Positions 16,734-28,633 of a DNA stretch of 64,000 bases are shown here, one piece after another. This DNA is from RPQJ01 sp044226195. GTDB lineage: Bacteria; Pseudomonadota; Gammaproteobacteria; Steroidobacterales; Steroidobacteraceae. The translations under genes were made by a program, and so were the position numbers. Location of the stretch: contig JBGAHO010000020.1 in NCBI GenBank assembly GCA_044226195.1, forward strand, positions 1-64,000. Direction: 5' to 3'. The stretch's first letter is position 1. Each line of letters starts with the position of its first letter. The notes under the pieces were generated by a model. The model searched no databases. It saw only the letters and a program-made list of their open reading frames with translations, and was not told where the DNA came from.

Positions 16734-17024
16734 ATGAGTCTGACACGCTCCCAGGTCGAGGGGATCGCACACCTCGCCCGCCTCGAGATCACCGAGGCGC
16801 AGATGCCCGTCTACGTCGACAGCCTGTCGAAGATCATCGACTTCGTCGAGCAGCTGGCGGCGGCCGACACCCAGGGCGTCGAGCCCATGGCCCACCCGCT
16901 CGCCGACCAGGTCCAGCGCCTGCGCCCGGACGAGGTCACGGAAACCGACCGGCACGAGAAGTACCAGCAGAACGCCCCGAGCGTCGCCGCGGGCCTGTAC
17001 CTCGTGCCCAAAGTCATCGAATAA
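16734..17024 (+). CDS. gatC: Asp-tRNA(Asn)/Glu-tRNA(Gln) amidotransferase subunit C
   Basis: GatC is the small stabilising subunit of the GatCAB amidotransferase, which amidates mischarged tRNAs. The 96-residue product carries the family pattern EGIAHLARLEITEAQ, DFVEQLAAADTQGVEPMAHP and the closing NAPSVAAGLYLVPKVIE. ATG 16734 is the start used; an upstream in-frame ATG at 16692 overlaps the candidate -10. gatA follows after 12 nt. Confidence 0.95.
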   Translation: MSLTRSQVEGIAHLARLEITEAQMPVYVDSLSKIIDFVEQLAAADTQGVEPMAHPLADQVQRLRPDEVTETDRHEKYQQNAPSVAAGLYLVPKVIE

Positions 17025-17036
17025 GCGGTTCGAAGC

Positions 17037-18509
17037 ATGTCCCTGCACACCCTGACCGTCGCCGAACTTGCGGCCGGCCTCCAGGCCCGGCGTTTTTCGA
17101 GCCTCGACCTGACCCTGCACTTCCTCGGCCGCATCGAGCGGCTGGCCCCCGAGCTGAACGCGTTCGTGACGGTGACGGCCGACCGGGCCCTCGCCGACGC
17201 CCGGGCCGCCGACGAGCGGCTCGCGAAGGGCGAGGGCGGCCCCCTGACCGGGGTGCCGATCGTCCACAAGGACATCTTCTGCACCGACGGCATCCTCACG
17301 ACCTGCTCGTCCAAGATGCTGTCGAACTTCGTCTCGCCCTACGACGCCACGGTGGTCGAGCGCTGGCGGGCGGCCGGAACGGTCCTGCTCGGCAAGACCA
17401 ACATGGACGAGTTCGCGATGGGCTCGTCCAACGAGACCAGCTTCTACGGCCCGGTAAAGAACCCCTGGGACCTGAAGCGCGTCCCGGGCGGGTCGTCGGG
17501 CGGCTCAGCCGCGGCCGTCGCGGCCTGCCTGGCCCCGGCGGCGAGCGGCACGGACACCGGCGGCTCGATCCGCCAGCCGGCCTCCCTGACCAACCTCACC
17601 GGCATCAAGCCCACCTACGGGCGGGTCTCGCGCTACGGCATGATCGCTTTCGCCTCCAGTCTCGACCAGGCCGGCGTGCTGACGCGTTCGGCCGAGGACG
17701 CGGCGCTGCTGCTGCAGGCGATGGCCGGGCCCGACCCGCGTGATTCCACCTGCGTCGAAGCGCCGGTCCCGGACTACGCCGCCGAGCTGAAGGCCCCCCT
17801 CAAGGGCGTGCGCGTCGGCCTCGTGCGGGAGTTCTTCGGCGAGGGCCTCGACCCGGCCGTCGGCCAGTGCGTCCGCGCCGCCATCGACGTGCTCAAGCAG
17901 GCGGGCGCCGAGATCAAGGAAGTCAGCCTGCCGAGCCTGCCGCTGTCGGTGCCGACCTACTACGTCGTGGCGCCGGCCGAGTGCTCGTCGAACCTCTCGC
18001 GCTTCGACGGTGTGCGCTTCGGCCACCGCTGCGAGGCGCCGAAGGACCTCATCGACCTGTACAAGCGCTCGCGCGGCGAGGGCTTCGGGGCCGAGGTCAA
18101 GCGCCGCATCATGACCGGCACCTACGTGCTGTCCGCCGGTTACTACGACGCCTATTACCTCAAGGCGCAGAAGTGCCGCGCCCTGATCGCGAACGACTTC
18201 GCCCGCGCGTTCCAGGACGTCGACGTCGTGCTCGGCCCCACGGCGCCCACCGCCGCGTTCGAGCTGGGCGCCAAGACCAGCGACCCGATCACGATGTACC
18301 TGAACGACATCTACACCATCGGCGCCAACCTGGCGGGCCTGCCGGCCATCTCGCTGCCCTGCGGCTTCGTGAACGAGGGCGGTCGCGACCTGCCCGTCGG
18401 CATGCAGCTGGTCGGTCCGCACTTCGGCGAGTCGCGCCTGCTGTCCGTTTCGCACCAGTACCAGCTTCTCACCGACTGGCACCGTCGCGTGCCGCCGGGC
18501 TACGAGTGA
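17037..18509 (+). CDS. gatA: Glutamyl-tRNA(Gln)/aspartyl-tRNA(Asn) amidotransferase subunit A
   Basis: GatA is the glutaminase subunit that supplies ammonia to GatB. The 490-residue amidase-signature enzyme has the catalytic lysine at Lys78 (VHKDIFCTDG), the glycine/serine loop VPGGSSGGSAAAVAA with the cis-serine, and the nucleophile region GTDTGGSIRQPAS. It is in an operon with gatC (12 nt) and gatB (5 nt). Confidence 0.97.
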   Translation: MSLHTLTVAELAAGLQARRFSSLDLTLHFLGRIERLAPELNAFVTVTADRALADARAADERLAKGEGGPLTGVPIVHKDIFCTDGILTTCSSKMLSNFVSPYDATVVERWRAAGTVLLGKTNMDEFAMGSSNETSFYGPVKNPWDLKRVPGGSSGGSAAAVAACLAPAASGTDTGGSIRQPASLTNLTGIKPTYGRVSRYGMIAFASSLDQAGVLTRSAEDAALLLQAMAGPDPRDSTCVEAPVPDYAAELKAPLKGVRVGLVREFFGEGLDPAVGQCVRAAIDVLKQAGAEIKEVSLPSLPLSVPTYYVVAPAECSSNLSRFDGVRFGHRCEAPKDLIDLYKRSRGEGFGAEVKRRIMTGTYVLSAGYYDAYYLKAQKCRALIANDFARAFQDVDVVLGPTAPTAAFELGAKTSDPITMYLNDIYTIGANLAGLPAISLPCGFVNEGGRDLPVGMQLVGPHFGESRLLSVSHQYQLLTDWHRRVPPGYE

Positions 18510-18514
18510 CCGTC

Positions 18515-19951
18515 ATGGAATGGGAAACCGTCATCGGGCTGGAAATCCACGCCCAGCTCGCGACCCAGAGCAAGATCTTCTCCGGTTCGGCCACGGCATT
18601 CGGCGCCGCGCCGAATACGCAGGCCAACCTGGTGGATCTCGGCTACCCGGGCGTGCTGCCGGTGCTGAACCACGTGGCCGTGCGCATGGCCGTGAAGTTC
18701 GGCCTCGCGACCGGCTCGAAGGTCGCGCGCCGCTCGGTGTTCGCGCGCAAGAACTACTTCTACCCCGACCTGCCGAAGGGCTACCAGATCAGCCAGTACG
18801 AGCGTCCGGTGGTCGAGGACGGCTCGCTCGAGATCCTGCTCGAGGACGGCACGAAGAAGACCATCGGCATCACGCGCGCGCACCTCGAGGAGGACGCGGG
18901 CAAGTCGCTGCACGAGGACTTCCACGGCCTCTCGGGCATCGACCTCAACCGCGCGGGCACGCCGCTGCTCGAGATCGTCTCCGAGCCCGACATGCGCTCG
19001 GCGAAGGAAGCCATCGCGTACCTGAAGAAGATCCACACGCTGGTGCGCTACCTCGAGATCTGCGACGGCAACATGCAGGAAGGCTCGTTCCGCTGCGACG
19101 CGAACGTCTCCGTGCGTCCCAAGGGACAGGCGGAATTCGGCACGCGCGCGGAGATCAAGAACGTCAATTCGTTCCGCTTCGTGGAGCGCGCGATCAACTA
19201 CGAGGTCGAGCGCCAGATCGAGCTGATCGAGGGCGGCGGCAAGGTCAGGCAGGAAACGCGCCTGTACGACCCCGACAAGGGCGAGACGCGCTCGATGCGC
19301 TCGAAGGAAGAGGCCAACGACTACCGCTACTTCCCGGACCCCGACCTGCTGCCGCTCGCCATCGACGAGTCGCTGATCGAGGCCGTGCGCCGTACGCTGC
19401 CCGAGCTGCCGGACGAGAAGGCCGCGCGCTACATGCGCGACTACGAGCTGTCGGCCTATGACGCCGGCGTGCTCACTGCGAGCCGCGAGCTGGCCGGGTA
19501 CTACGAGACCGTGGTGAAGGGCCTCGGCGGCCAGCCGAAGCTCGCCGCGAACTGGGTGATGGGCGAGCTCTCGGGCGCGCTCAACAGGGACAACCTCGAG
19601 GTGGCGCAGAGCCGGATCCCGGCCGACCGCCTCGCGGGCCTGCTCGCGCGCATCGTCGACAACACCATCTCCGGCAAGATCGCCAAGGAAGTGTTCGAGG
19701 CGATGTGGGGCGAGGGCGTCACGGCCGACGCCGTCATCGACGCGAAGGGCCTCAAGCAGATCACCGACACGTCGGCGATCGAAAAGGCCATCGACGAGGT
19801 GATGGCGAAGAATCCCGGCCAGCTGGCGGATTACCGTTCCGGCAAGGACAAGCTGTTCGGCTTCTTCGTCGGCCAGGTGATGAAGGCCACGGGCGGCAAG
19901 GCCAATCCCGCCCAACTGAACGAGCTGCTGAAGCGCAAGCTGTCCGGCTGA
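18515..19951 (+). CDS. gatB: Asp-tRNA(Asn)/Glu-tRNA(Gln) amidotransferase subunit B
   Basis: GatB is the kinase and transamidase subunit that activates the mischarged tRNA and transfers ammonia. The 478-residue protein begins MEWETVIGLEIHAQL, followed by YPGVLPVLN, then RKNYFYPDLPKGYQISQYE and the HLEEDAGKS motif. The C-terminal GatB/YqeY tRNA-binding domain ends FGFFVGQVMKATGGKANP. ATG 18515 lies 5 nt after gatA. The frame is open further upstream over gatA but is not conserved there. Confidence 0.97.
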   Translation: MEWETVIGLEIHAQLATQSKIFSGSATAFGAAPNTQANLVDLGYPGVLPVLNHVAVRMAVKFGLATGSKVARRSVFARKNYFYPDLPKGYQISQYERPVVEDGSLEILLEDGTKKTIGITRAHLEEDAGKSLHEDFHGLSGIDLNRAGTPLLEIVSEPDMRSAKEAIAYLKKIHTLVRYLEICDGNMQEGSFRCDANVSVRPKGQAEFGTRAEIKNVNSFRFVERAINYEVERQIELIEGGGKVRQETRLYDPDKGETRSMRSKEEANDYRYFPDPDLLPLAIDESLIEAVRRTLPELPDEKAARYMRDYELSAYDAGVLTASRELAGYYETVVKGLGGQPKLAANWVMGELSGALNRDNLEVAQSRIPADRLAGLLARIVDNTISGKIAKEVFEAMWGEGVTADAVIDAKGLKQITDTSAIEKAIDEVMAKNPGQLADYRSGKDKLFGFFVGQVMKATGGKANPAQLNELLKRKLSG

Positions 19952-19962
19952 GGGTTCCGACC

Positions 19963-21492
19963 ATGACCGTGATCCGCGAGGACGACTTCATCCAGAGCGT
20001 CGCCGACGCGCTGCAGTTCATTTCGTACTTTCACCCGCTCGACTACATCGAGCACCTCGGGCGCGCGTACGAGCGCGAGCAGAACCCGGCGGCGAAGGAC
20101 GCGATCGCGCAGATCCTCACCAACTCGCGCATGTGCGCGGAGGGCCGGCGGCCGATCTGCCAGGACACCGGCATCGTCAACATGTTCCTCAAGGTGGGCA
20201 TGAACGTGCGCTGGGACGCGAAGCGCAGCCTCGCCGAGATGATCAACGAGGGCGTGCGCCGCGCGTACAACCACCCGGACAACCGGCTGCGCGCCTCGGT
20301 GGTCGACGATCCGCTCTTCGCCCGCAAGAACACGCAGGACAATTCGCCCGCGGTCTTCCACGTCGAGCTCGTCCCGGGCGACAAGGTCGAGGTGACGGTC
20401 GCCGCGAAAGGCGGCGGCTCGGAGAACAAGTCGAAGTTCGTGATGCTGAACCCGAGCGACTCGGTCGTGGACTGGGTGCTGAAGACGGTGCCGACCATGG
20501 GTGCCGGCTGGTGCCCGCCCGGGATGCTCGGCATCGGCATCGGCGGCACGGCCGAGAAGGCCATGCTGCTCGCCAAGGAATCGCTGATGGACCCGCTCGA
20601 CATGCACGAGCTGCTGGCGCGTGGTCCGCGGGACAAGGCCGAAGAGCTGCGCATCGAGCTGTACGAGAAGGTGAACCAGCTCGGCATCGGCGCGCAGGGC
20701 CTCGGCGGCCTCACCACCGTGCTCGACGTGAAGCTGAAGCTCTACGCGACGCACGCCGCCTCGAAGCCCGTGGCGATGATCCCCAACTGCGCCGCCACGC
20801 GCCATGCGCATTTCGTGCTCGACGGCAGCGGCCCGGCGCACCTCGAGCCGCCGTCGCTCGACGCATGGCCGAAGGTGACGTGGACGGCGGGCGACGGTTC
20901 GCGCCGAGTGAACCTCGACGCGCTCACGCGCGAGGAAGTGCAGAGCTGGAAGCCGGGTGAGACGCTGCTGCTGAACGGCAAGATGCTCACGGGCCGCGAC
21001 GCCGCACACAAGCGCATCGCCGACCTGTTCGCGAAAGGGGAGAGCCTGCCGCCGGGCGTCGATTTCACGAACCGCGCGATCTATTACGTCGGTCCGGTCG
21101 ATCCGGTGCGCGACGAGGTCGTCGGCCCCGCGGGCCCGACCACGGCGACGCGCATGGACAAGTTCACCGACATGATGCTCGAGAAGACGGGCCTCATCGC
21201 GATGATCGGCAAGTCCGAGCGCGGCCCGGTGGCGATCGAGTCCATCCGGAAGCACAAGGCGGCCTACCTGATGGCCGTCGGCGGTGCGGCGTACCTGGTC
21301 TCCAAGGCGATCCGCTCGTCGCGAGTGGTGGCCTTCGGCGACCTTGGCATGGAAGCCATCTACGAGTTCGACGTGAAGGACATGCCGGTGACGGTCGCGG
21401 TGGACGCGAACGGCACGTCGGTGCACGACACCGCGCCGGCGGAGTGGTCGGAAAGGATCCGCACGCTCAAGATCCCGGTGCGCGTCGCCTGA
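19963..21492 (+). CDS. Class I fumarate hydratase ([4Fe-4S], FumA type)
   Basis: This enzyme hydrates fumarate to L-malate. The 509-residue protein is a single-chain class I fumarase. Its three cluster-ligand cysteine regions are all visible: RPICQDTGIVNMFL, GAGWCPPGMLGIGIGG and IPNCAATRHAHFVLDG. The C-terminal beta domain holds GRDAAHKRIADL and GPAGPTTATRMDKF. Class I fumarases are oxygen- and iron-sensitive. It follows gatB by 11 nt and precedes hslO by 5 nt, so transcription is probably shared. The start is ATG 19963. Confidence 0.93.
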   Translation: MTVIREDDFIQSVADALQFISYFHPLDYIEHLGRAYEREQNPAAKDAIAQILTNSRMCAEGRRPICQDTGIVNMFLKVGMNVRWDAKRSLAEMINEGVRRAYNHPDNRLRASVVDDPLFARKNTQDNSPAVFHVELVPGDKVEVTVAAKGGGSENKSKFVMLNPSDSVVDWVLKTVPTMGAGWCPPGMLGIGIGGTAEKAMLLAKESLMDPLDMHELLARGPRDKAEELRIELYEKVNQLGIGAQGLGGLTTVLDVKLKLYATHAASKPVAMIPNCAATRHAHFVLDGSGPAHLEPPSLDAWPKVTWTAGDGSRRVNLDALTREEVQSWKPGETLLLNGKMLTGRDAAHKRIADLFAKGESLPPGVDFTNRAIYYVGPVDPVRDEVVGPAGPTTATRMDKFTDMMLEKTGLIAMIGKSERGPVAIESIRKHKAAYLMAVGGAAYLVSKAIRSSRVVAFGDLGMEAIYEFDVKDMPVTVAVDANGTSVHDTAPAEWSERIRTLKIPVRVA

Positions 21493-21497
21493 CGGGC

Positions 21498-22412
21498 ATG
21501 TCCGCCGTCGACACGCTGCGTCGCTTCGTCTTCGAGCGCTACCCGTTCCGCGGCCAGGTCGTGCACCTCGGCCCGGCGTGGCAGGCGATGATGGAGCACC
21601 ACGACTACCCGCCGCAGGTCCGCGATACGCTCGGCGAGGCCGTGGCCGCGTCGGCCCTGCTGGCCTCGACGCTGAAGTTCTCCGGACTGCTGACCTTCCA
21701 GTTGCGCGGCGACGGGCCGGTGCACCTGATGTCCGTGGAATGCACCGACGGCCTCGCGATGCGCGCCGTGGCGCGATTCCGCGACGTGCCGGAGACGCGT
21801 GACCTGCGCGTGCTGGCGGGCGCCGGGACGCTCACCGTCACCGTCGAGAGCGACGCCGTGTCCCAACGCTACCAGGGCATCGTGCCGCTCGCCGGCGCGT
21901 CGATCGCCGACTGCCTGCGTGAGTACTTCGAGAGCTCGGAGCAGTTGCCGACGCGGCTCTGGTTGCGGGCCGGCGCCGATGGCGTGAGCGGCCTGCTGCT
22001 GCAGCGCCTGCCGTTGCAGGTCAAGGGCTCGGTCGTGCCCGAATCGGGCGCGGGCGTGATCCCGGCCGACGAGGTGGAGGATGCGTGGCGCCGCGTGCAG
22101 CTCGTCGCCGATACGGTCACCCCCGCGGAACTCGGGGAACTCGACGACCGCGACCTGCTGCGCCGCCTGTTCGCCGAAGACGACGTGCGCCTGTTCGAAG
22201 GCGCGCCGGTGTACTTCCGCTGCCGCTGCTCGCGCCAGCGCGTCGAGAACATGCTGCGATCGCTGGGGCGCGCCGAGGTCGACTCCGTGCTCGAGGAGTT
22301 CGGGCTGGTCGAGGTTCGCTGCGAGTTCTGCGGCCGGGCCTACCGGCTCGACGCCGTCGATTGCGCGGCGCTGTTCGGCGCCTCGGGTTCGGCAGCGCCC
22401 GGCGTGCACTGA
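21498..22412 (+). CDS. hslO: Redox-regulated holdase chaperone Hsp33
   Basis: Hsp33 is a cytosolic holdase switched on by oxidation and unfolding of a C-terminal zinc switch. The 304-residue protein has the N-terminal domain (FVFERYPFRGQVVHL, ALLASTLKFSG) and the C-terminal CxC...CxxC zinc motif, RCRCS and then CEFCG. ATG 21498 is 5 nt after the fumarase stop. Placing an oxidation-activated chaperone behind an oxygen-sensitive Fe-S fumarase may be coincidence. Confidence 0.95.
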   Translation: MSAVDTLRRFVFERYPFRGQVVHLGPAWQAMMEHHDYPPQVRDTLGEAVAASALLASTLKFSGLLTFQLRGDGPVHLMSVECTDGLAMRAVARFRDVPETRDLRVLAGAGTLTVTVESDAVSQRYQGIVPLAGASIADCLREYFESSEQLPTRLWLRAGADGVSGLLLQRLPLQVKGSVVPESGAGVIPADEVEDAWRRVQLVADTVTPAELGELDDRDLLRRLFAEDDVRLFEGAPVYFRCRCSRQRVENMLRSLGRAEVDSVLEEFGLVEVRCEFCGRAYRLDAVDCAALFGASGSAAPGVH

Positions 22413-22431
22413 GCGCATTCCCCGGGGACGC

Positions 22432-22450
22432 AACGAGCCCTCGTCTCGTT
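22432..22450. terminator. Weak hairpin between convergent hslO and the hybrid kinase
   Basis: AACGAG and CTCGTT form a 6-bp stem with a 7-nt loop in the 55-bp convergent gap. No T-run follows on either strand, so terminator function is only a guess. Confidence 0.3.
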
Positions 22451-22467
22451 CCCTGGCGGGCGGCCGT

Positions 22468-24866
<2,399 letters not shown>

Positions 24867-24870
<4 letters not shown>

Positions 24871-25415
24871 GGCGTCACCTCGTCGGCCAGCTTCAGCAAC
24901 TGGCTGCTGAGGACCAGGCCGGCGCGGTGGGCGGCGCCCTGGTTGATGTCGAAGCGCACGCGGTCGGCGCGCAGCTTGAGACCGATCATGCCGCCCTGCG
25001 CGGCGAAATCCGGCACGTCACTGATGGTCAACACCGGCGCCGCAGCGAGCGTGCGCAGGCCGTCCACGGGCAGGACGCCGTCGACGCCCTCCAGGAAGAG
25101 GACCTGGCAGCCGCGCCATTCCGCGGCCCGGACCGGCGCGACGACATGGATCGTGCGACCCATGACCTGTCGACCGTTCAATGAGTCGAGCCGGCCCGAG
25201 AGCGCCTGCGTCTGATCGGCGCAGAATCGCAGCGTGCCGTCATCGGCGACCGGAGCAGGCCAGGTCGTGTATTTGATGAAATTGAGGATGAAGCCGACCT
25301 TGACCTCGTCCTCCGACGGCGAGCTGCCGTCCACGAAGCCGCCCGCGCCGAGCAGCAGCACGGCTGGCAGCAGCACCGCCACCCAAAGCGCGAGTTTTCG
25401 TGTCCCGCGGTTCAC
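24867..25415 (-). CDS. YfiR family periplasmic protein
   Basis: YfiR-family (DUF4154) proteins are small exported regulators. In Pseudomonas, YfiR binds and inhibits the periplasmic domain of the cyclase YfiN. This 182-residue protein has a hydrophobic leader (about 8-26) and the family opening DEVKVGFILNFIKYTTWP, the LRFCADQ and EWRGCQVLFLEG segments with one cysteine each, and TISDVPDFAAQGGMIGLKL. It lies between a TonB-dependent receptor (3 nt upstream) and a CHASE8-like kinase (4-nt overlap downstream). By analogy it should gate that kinase; this is inference. Confidence 0.88.
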
Positions 25416-25418
25416 GTG

Positions 25419-27416
25419 TCAGAACTTCCAGTCGATGCGCGCGTAGGCGCTGCGCTCGATCTCGGTCGGCAGCGTCTCGAGGTACATCGACCCGAACTCC
25501 GGGTGTGCGGCGTCGAGCAGGTTCTGCCCGACCACGGACAGCTCGAGCCGGCGCGTCGCGGCCCACGCGAGCCGCATGTCGAGCGTGACGTAGCCCGGGA
25601 TATCGAATACCGCGATGCGGCTCACCGCGCGCAGCCAGGCATCCCAGCGCACCTCGTGCGGCAGGTCGAGCGCGGACCGCAGCGAGAACTGCTGCGTCGG
25701 GCTGACGTCCCCGACCTCGCTCGGCGCCTGCGTCGGTTCGTCGCGACCACGGACCCGCATATGGAGCCAGCTGTAGTTCGCCTGCAGGCGCCAGGTCGGC
25801 CGTACGTTCCAGTCGAGACTCACCTCGGCGCCGTAGGAATGGGCATTGAGCGAGTTGTCGGTCTGCGTCGGAATGATCAGGTAGCCGGGCGGGATGAAGG
25901 CGGGCGGTCCGATCTGTCCGCCGCGCAGGTCGTCGTAGTGATAGTAAAAGCCGGCGACGTCGAGGCTGGCCTTGGCACCGAGCTGGCCGCGCCAGCCGAC
26001 GTCGAGCGCGTCGACTTCCTCGTCCTGCAACGGGCCGGTGATCGTCTCGATGATCGTCGGCGGCGCCATCGCCACATCGAGCGTCGGAATCGGGAAACGA
26101 TAGACGTTGCGATCCTGCTCCATGCGCGAGGGCGTGCGGATCGCGCGTGCGATGGAGATCCAGGCGCTCTGCGTGGCGTCCGGCGTCCACAGCAGTCGGA
26201 CGTTGGGCTGCACGCCGAGGTGCGTCGCGTCGTTGTAGTCCAGCCGCGCGCCGACCGAGAGGCGCCAGCGCTGCGGCTGCAGCGTGATCTCGTCCTGCGC
26301 GTAGACGCTGTACAGCGTTGCGATGTCGGATCGATCGGGTACCTCGACGATCGGCGTGTCGCGGATGCGGTCCTCGCTGTAGCGGTAGCCGAGCCCCCAG
26401 ATCAGGTCGTGGCTCGAGCCGAGCGCGACCTGCTGCTGGTACTCGAGGTCGACCGTCGTGCGGTGCTCGAGCAGCATGACGTGGTCGAGGATGGAATGGG
26501 TGGCGTAGAACTGCAGCATCTGCTGCGGCCCCGCCTTGTGCTGCGTGTCCCAGCGGGCCATCAGCGACTGGTTTTCCGAGCGCTGGGTGAACGGCGTGTA
26601 GTCGGCACTCGGCGGGTCGAGATCGGTCATCGCGGCGTCGCCGGCCAGGGAGCGCGCCGCGCTGCCTTCGACGCGCAGCGTGCTCGCATCGAGCAGCTGC
26701 TCCAGGCCGAACCCGAAGGACTGGTTCAGCCAGTCGTCGTAGCCATCGCGCCCATCGGGGGTCTGCGACGGCCCCGCATTCTCGGCCATGGCGCGCAGGG
26801 ACAGGGCCGTGTCCGGTCCGAGCGTCCAGCCGAAGCGGGCCATCCCGTAGCCCTGCATCTCCGTGCCGCCCGCCAGCGCGAGCTCGCCGCCCTGCGCATC
26901 GAAGGCCGGGCGGGTGATGATGTTGATCACGCCGTTGACCGCGTTCGCTCCCCAGATCGAGGCGCCGGGACCGCGGATGACCTCGATGCGGGCAATGGTT
27001 TCGAGCGGGACGTCGAGCGTTTCCCAGAGCACGCCGGAGAAGAGCGGGGTGTAGACGCTGCGGCCGTCGACGAGCACCAGCAGCTTGTTGGCGAAGCGGT
27101 CGGCGAAGCCGCGGATCGAGACGGCCCACTTGTTGTTGCCGAGCGCCGAGACCTGCACGCCGGGCGCGAGACGCAGCGCCTCCGGCAGATTGGTGGCGCC
27201 ACTGCGGTGGATGTCGTCGGCCGTGATCACGTACGCGGCCGCCGCCGTGTCCGCGAGGGTCTGGGACTTCTTCGAGACGGAGGTCACGACGACCTTCATC
27301 AGGTCCTCGAGACCGAGGTTGAGCGTATCGGTGTCCTCGGGCGGCAGGGGCGTGTCGGCGAGAGCGGTGGGGGCGGCCACGAGTGCCGAGGCAGCCAATA
27401 AAGCAGCGATCCGCAT
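25419..27416 (-). CDS. TonB-dependent outer-membrane receptor
   Basis: This is a 665-residue outer-membrane receptor of the TonB-dependent type, with a signal peptide (cut near ALAD), a plug domain of about residues 45-155 (VTSVSKKSQTLADTAAAAYVIT, IEVIRGPGASIWGANAVNGVINIIT) and a 22-strand-type barrel ending in the aromatic YARIDWKF. The sequence LEDLMKVVVTSVSKKSQ at the N-terminus is typical of receptors found next to YfiR and sensor genes. The ligand is unknown: there is no cobalamin riboswitch or Fur box that I can see in the 212-bp upstream gap, and that gap holds no gene. It is the first gene of the three-gene sensory operon. Confidence 0.93.
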   Translation of the reverse strand: MRIAALLAASALVAAPTALADTPLPPEDTDTLNLGLEDLMKVVVTSVSKKSQTLADTAAAAYVITADDIHRSGATNLPEALRLAPGVQVSALGNNKWAVSIRGFADRFANKLLVLVDGRSVYTPLFSGVLWETLDVPLETIARIEVIRGPGASIWGANAVNGVINIITRPAFDAQGGELALAGGTEMQGYGMARFGWTLGPDTALSLRAMAENAGPSQTPDGRDGYDDWLNQSFGFGLEQLLDASTLRVEGSAARSLAGDAAMTDLDPPSADYTPFTQRSENQSLMARWDTQHKAGPQQMLQFYATHSILDHVMLLEHRTTVDLEYQQQVALGSSHDLIWGLGYRYSEDRIRDTPIVEVPDRSDIATLYSVYAQDEITLQPQRWRLSVGARLDYNDATHLGVQPNVRLLWTPDATQSAWISIARAIRTPSRMEQDRNVYRFPIPTLDVAMAPPTIIETITGPLQDEEVDALDVGWRGQLGAKASLDVAGFYYHYDDLRGGQIGPPAFIPPGYLIIPTQTDNSLNAHSYGAEVSLDWNVRPTWRLQANYSWLHMRVRGRDEPTQAPSEVGDVSPTQQFSLRSALDLPHEVRWDAWLRAVSRIAVFDIPGYVTLDMRLAWAATRRLELSVVGQNLLDAAHPEFGSMYLETLPTEIERSAYARIDWKF

Positions 27417-27628
27417 GACGATTCCCTGTACGACCGCAACACCGGCGAGTCCGGCTTTCGCGTCGGTCAGGTGAAGTGTCGGCAGGATCCGCGGGGGCTT
27501 TAAGACGTGGGTCGCGAATTACCACCGCTCTGGTCACGTCCGCCGCCCGCGGACCGACCGAATGGGTATTTCCCGCAGCGTGGACCGGTACGGCCCGGAT
27601 TGCGTCGGCGGCGGCGGATCGACGTCGG

Positions 27629-28504
27629 TCAGGTCGTCGCGGTGTTCGGCCCCGTCGTCGTGCGGTCGCGCCAGTGCCGCTTGCCGGCGAGCGCGCGCTC
27701 GTACTCCGCGCGGCTGAGGATGTTCTCCTCGAGCGCCATGTCGGTGGCGCAGTACTGCTCGAAGAACTGCCCGGTCGCTTCGCGCGAGGCGAGCACGTGG
27801 TCGCGGACGTAGTTCACGTCGATGTTCATGCACACCGCGCCGACGATGCCGTAGGGCTCGCGCACGATCGGCACGGTCGTGCACTTGAAGCGTCGCGCGC
27901 CGATCTGCAGGCCGTAATTGAGCTTGTCCTGGTGCAGGTGGCGCCGGCGCTTGAGGTCGATCACGAGCTGGGTGGTGCCCATGCCCTCGCTGCGCCCGGT
28001 CACTTCGCCGTTCGCGATCGTCGTGATGGAGCGCGACGGATTGACGAGGTCGTGCAGCAGGATCTCGATGCCCATGTCCCTGAACGTCGCGCCGAACAGT
28101 CGCACCAGCCGGCGATAGTTCTCGAGGAACTCGCTGCTGTCCGCCATCACCTGCTGGCCGTGATGGCGCGCGTAGAGCTTCTCGTAGCGCGCCAGGGCAG
28201 GGGACTCGAGCTGGTAACGGACGCCGTTCTGCTCCCCGAGGACGATCAGCTGGCTTGCGGCCGTCGCATCCGGATGACGCAGCAGCTGCTCGACACCCCG
28301 CTCGAAAAGGTCGAGGCGGAACTGCGGGAACCCGTCCTCGTCGGCCACGAACGGGTAGAAGTCGTACTGCTCGAGATTGCGCCCCCGCAGTTGCCGGCGC
28401 AGGCGCCAGCGGCCGATGAGGTAGCCGCCGACGAACAGCAGCAGCGACGCCAGCAGGTTGATGCCGATCTCCGCGGCCAAGGACCCGAACGCTTCCCCGG
28501 TCAT
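27629..28504 (-). CDS. Membrane-anchored YheO-type PAS (PAS_6) protein
   Basis: The function is not known. The 291-residue product has one N-terminal membrane helix (about 12-31), a charged linker, and a cytoplasmic domain whose core ILLHDLVNPSRSITTIANGEVTGRSEGMG looks like the YheO-like PAS fold, followed by VPIVREPYGIVGAVCMNIDV. YheO proteins are soluble and carry a C-terminal helix-turn-helix. Here the HTH is absent and a membrane anchor is added, so it may be a signalling accessory and not a transcription factor. It could belong with the receptor/YfiR/kinase operon 212 bp downstream. Codon usage is like that of its neighbours. Confidence 0.6.
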   Translation of the reverse strand: MTGEAFGSLAAEIGINLLASLLLFVGGYLIGRWRLRRQLRGRNLEQYDFYPFVADEDGFPQFRLDLFERGVEQLLRHPDATAASQLIVLGEQNGVRYQLESPALARYEKLYARHHGQQVMADSSEFLENYRRLVRLFGATFRDMGIEILLHDLVNPSRSITTIANGEVTGRSEGMGTTQLVIDLKRRRHLHQDKLNYGLQIGARRFKCTTVPIVREPYGIVGAVCMNIDVNYVRDHVLASREATGQFFEQYCATDMALEENILSRAEYERALAGKRHWRDRTTTGPNTATT

Positions 28505-28605
28505 GCGTCCTCCCCGATTGTCGTCCGCCCGGCTTCCCCGTCGGCCGCGTGTCCCGCCGGCCCGGGGTCGGGCGTGATTTTACAGTCATCGGAAGCATAT
28601 GATTT

Positions 28606-28633
28606 TTGGATGATTTTGTATCGATTGTATTTA
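28606..28633 (+). promoter_or_regulatory. Predicted sigma-70 promoter of the SahR-like regulator
   Basis: TTGGAT (28606-28611) and TATTTA (28628-28633) are separated by 16 nt in the only strongly AT-rich stretch of this region. The start of transcription would fall inside the palindrome at 28633-28652, which suits repression by a bound regulator. Confidence 0.55.

Noticed and set aside
25419..27628. Cobalamin riboswitch or B12 box upstream of the TonB-dependent receptor
   Set aside because: I looked for a GCCACTG-type B12 box and flanking stems in 27417-27628 and saw none, so cobalamin as the ligand is not supported.
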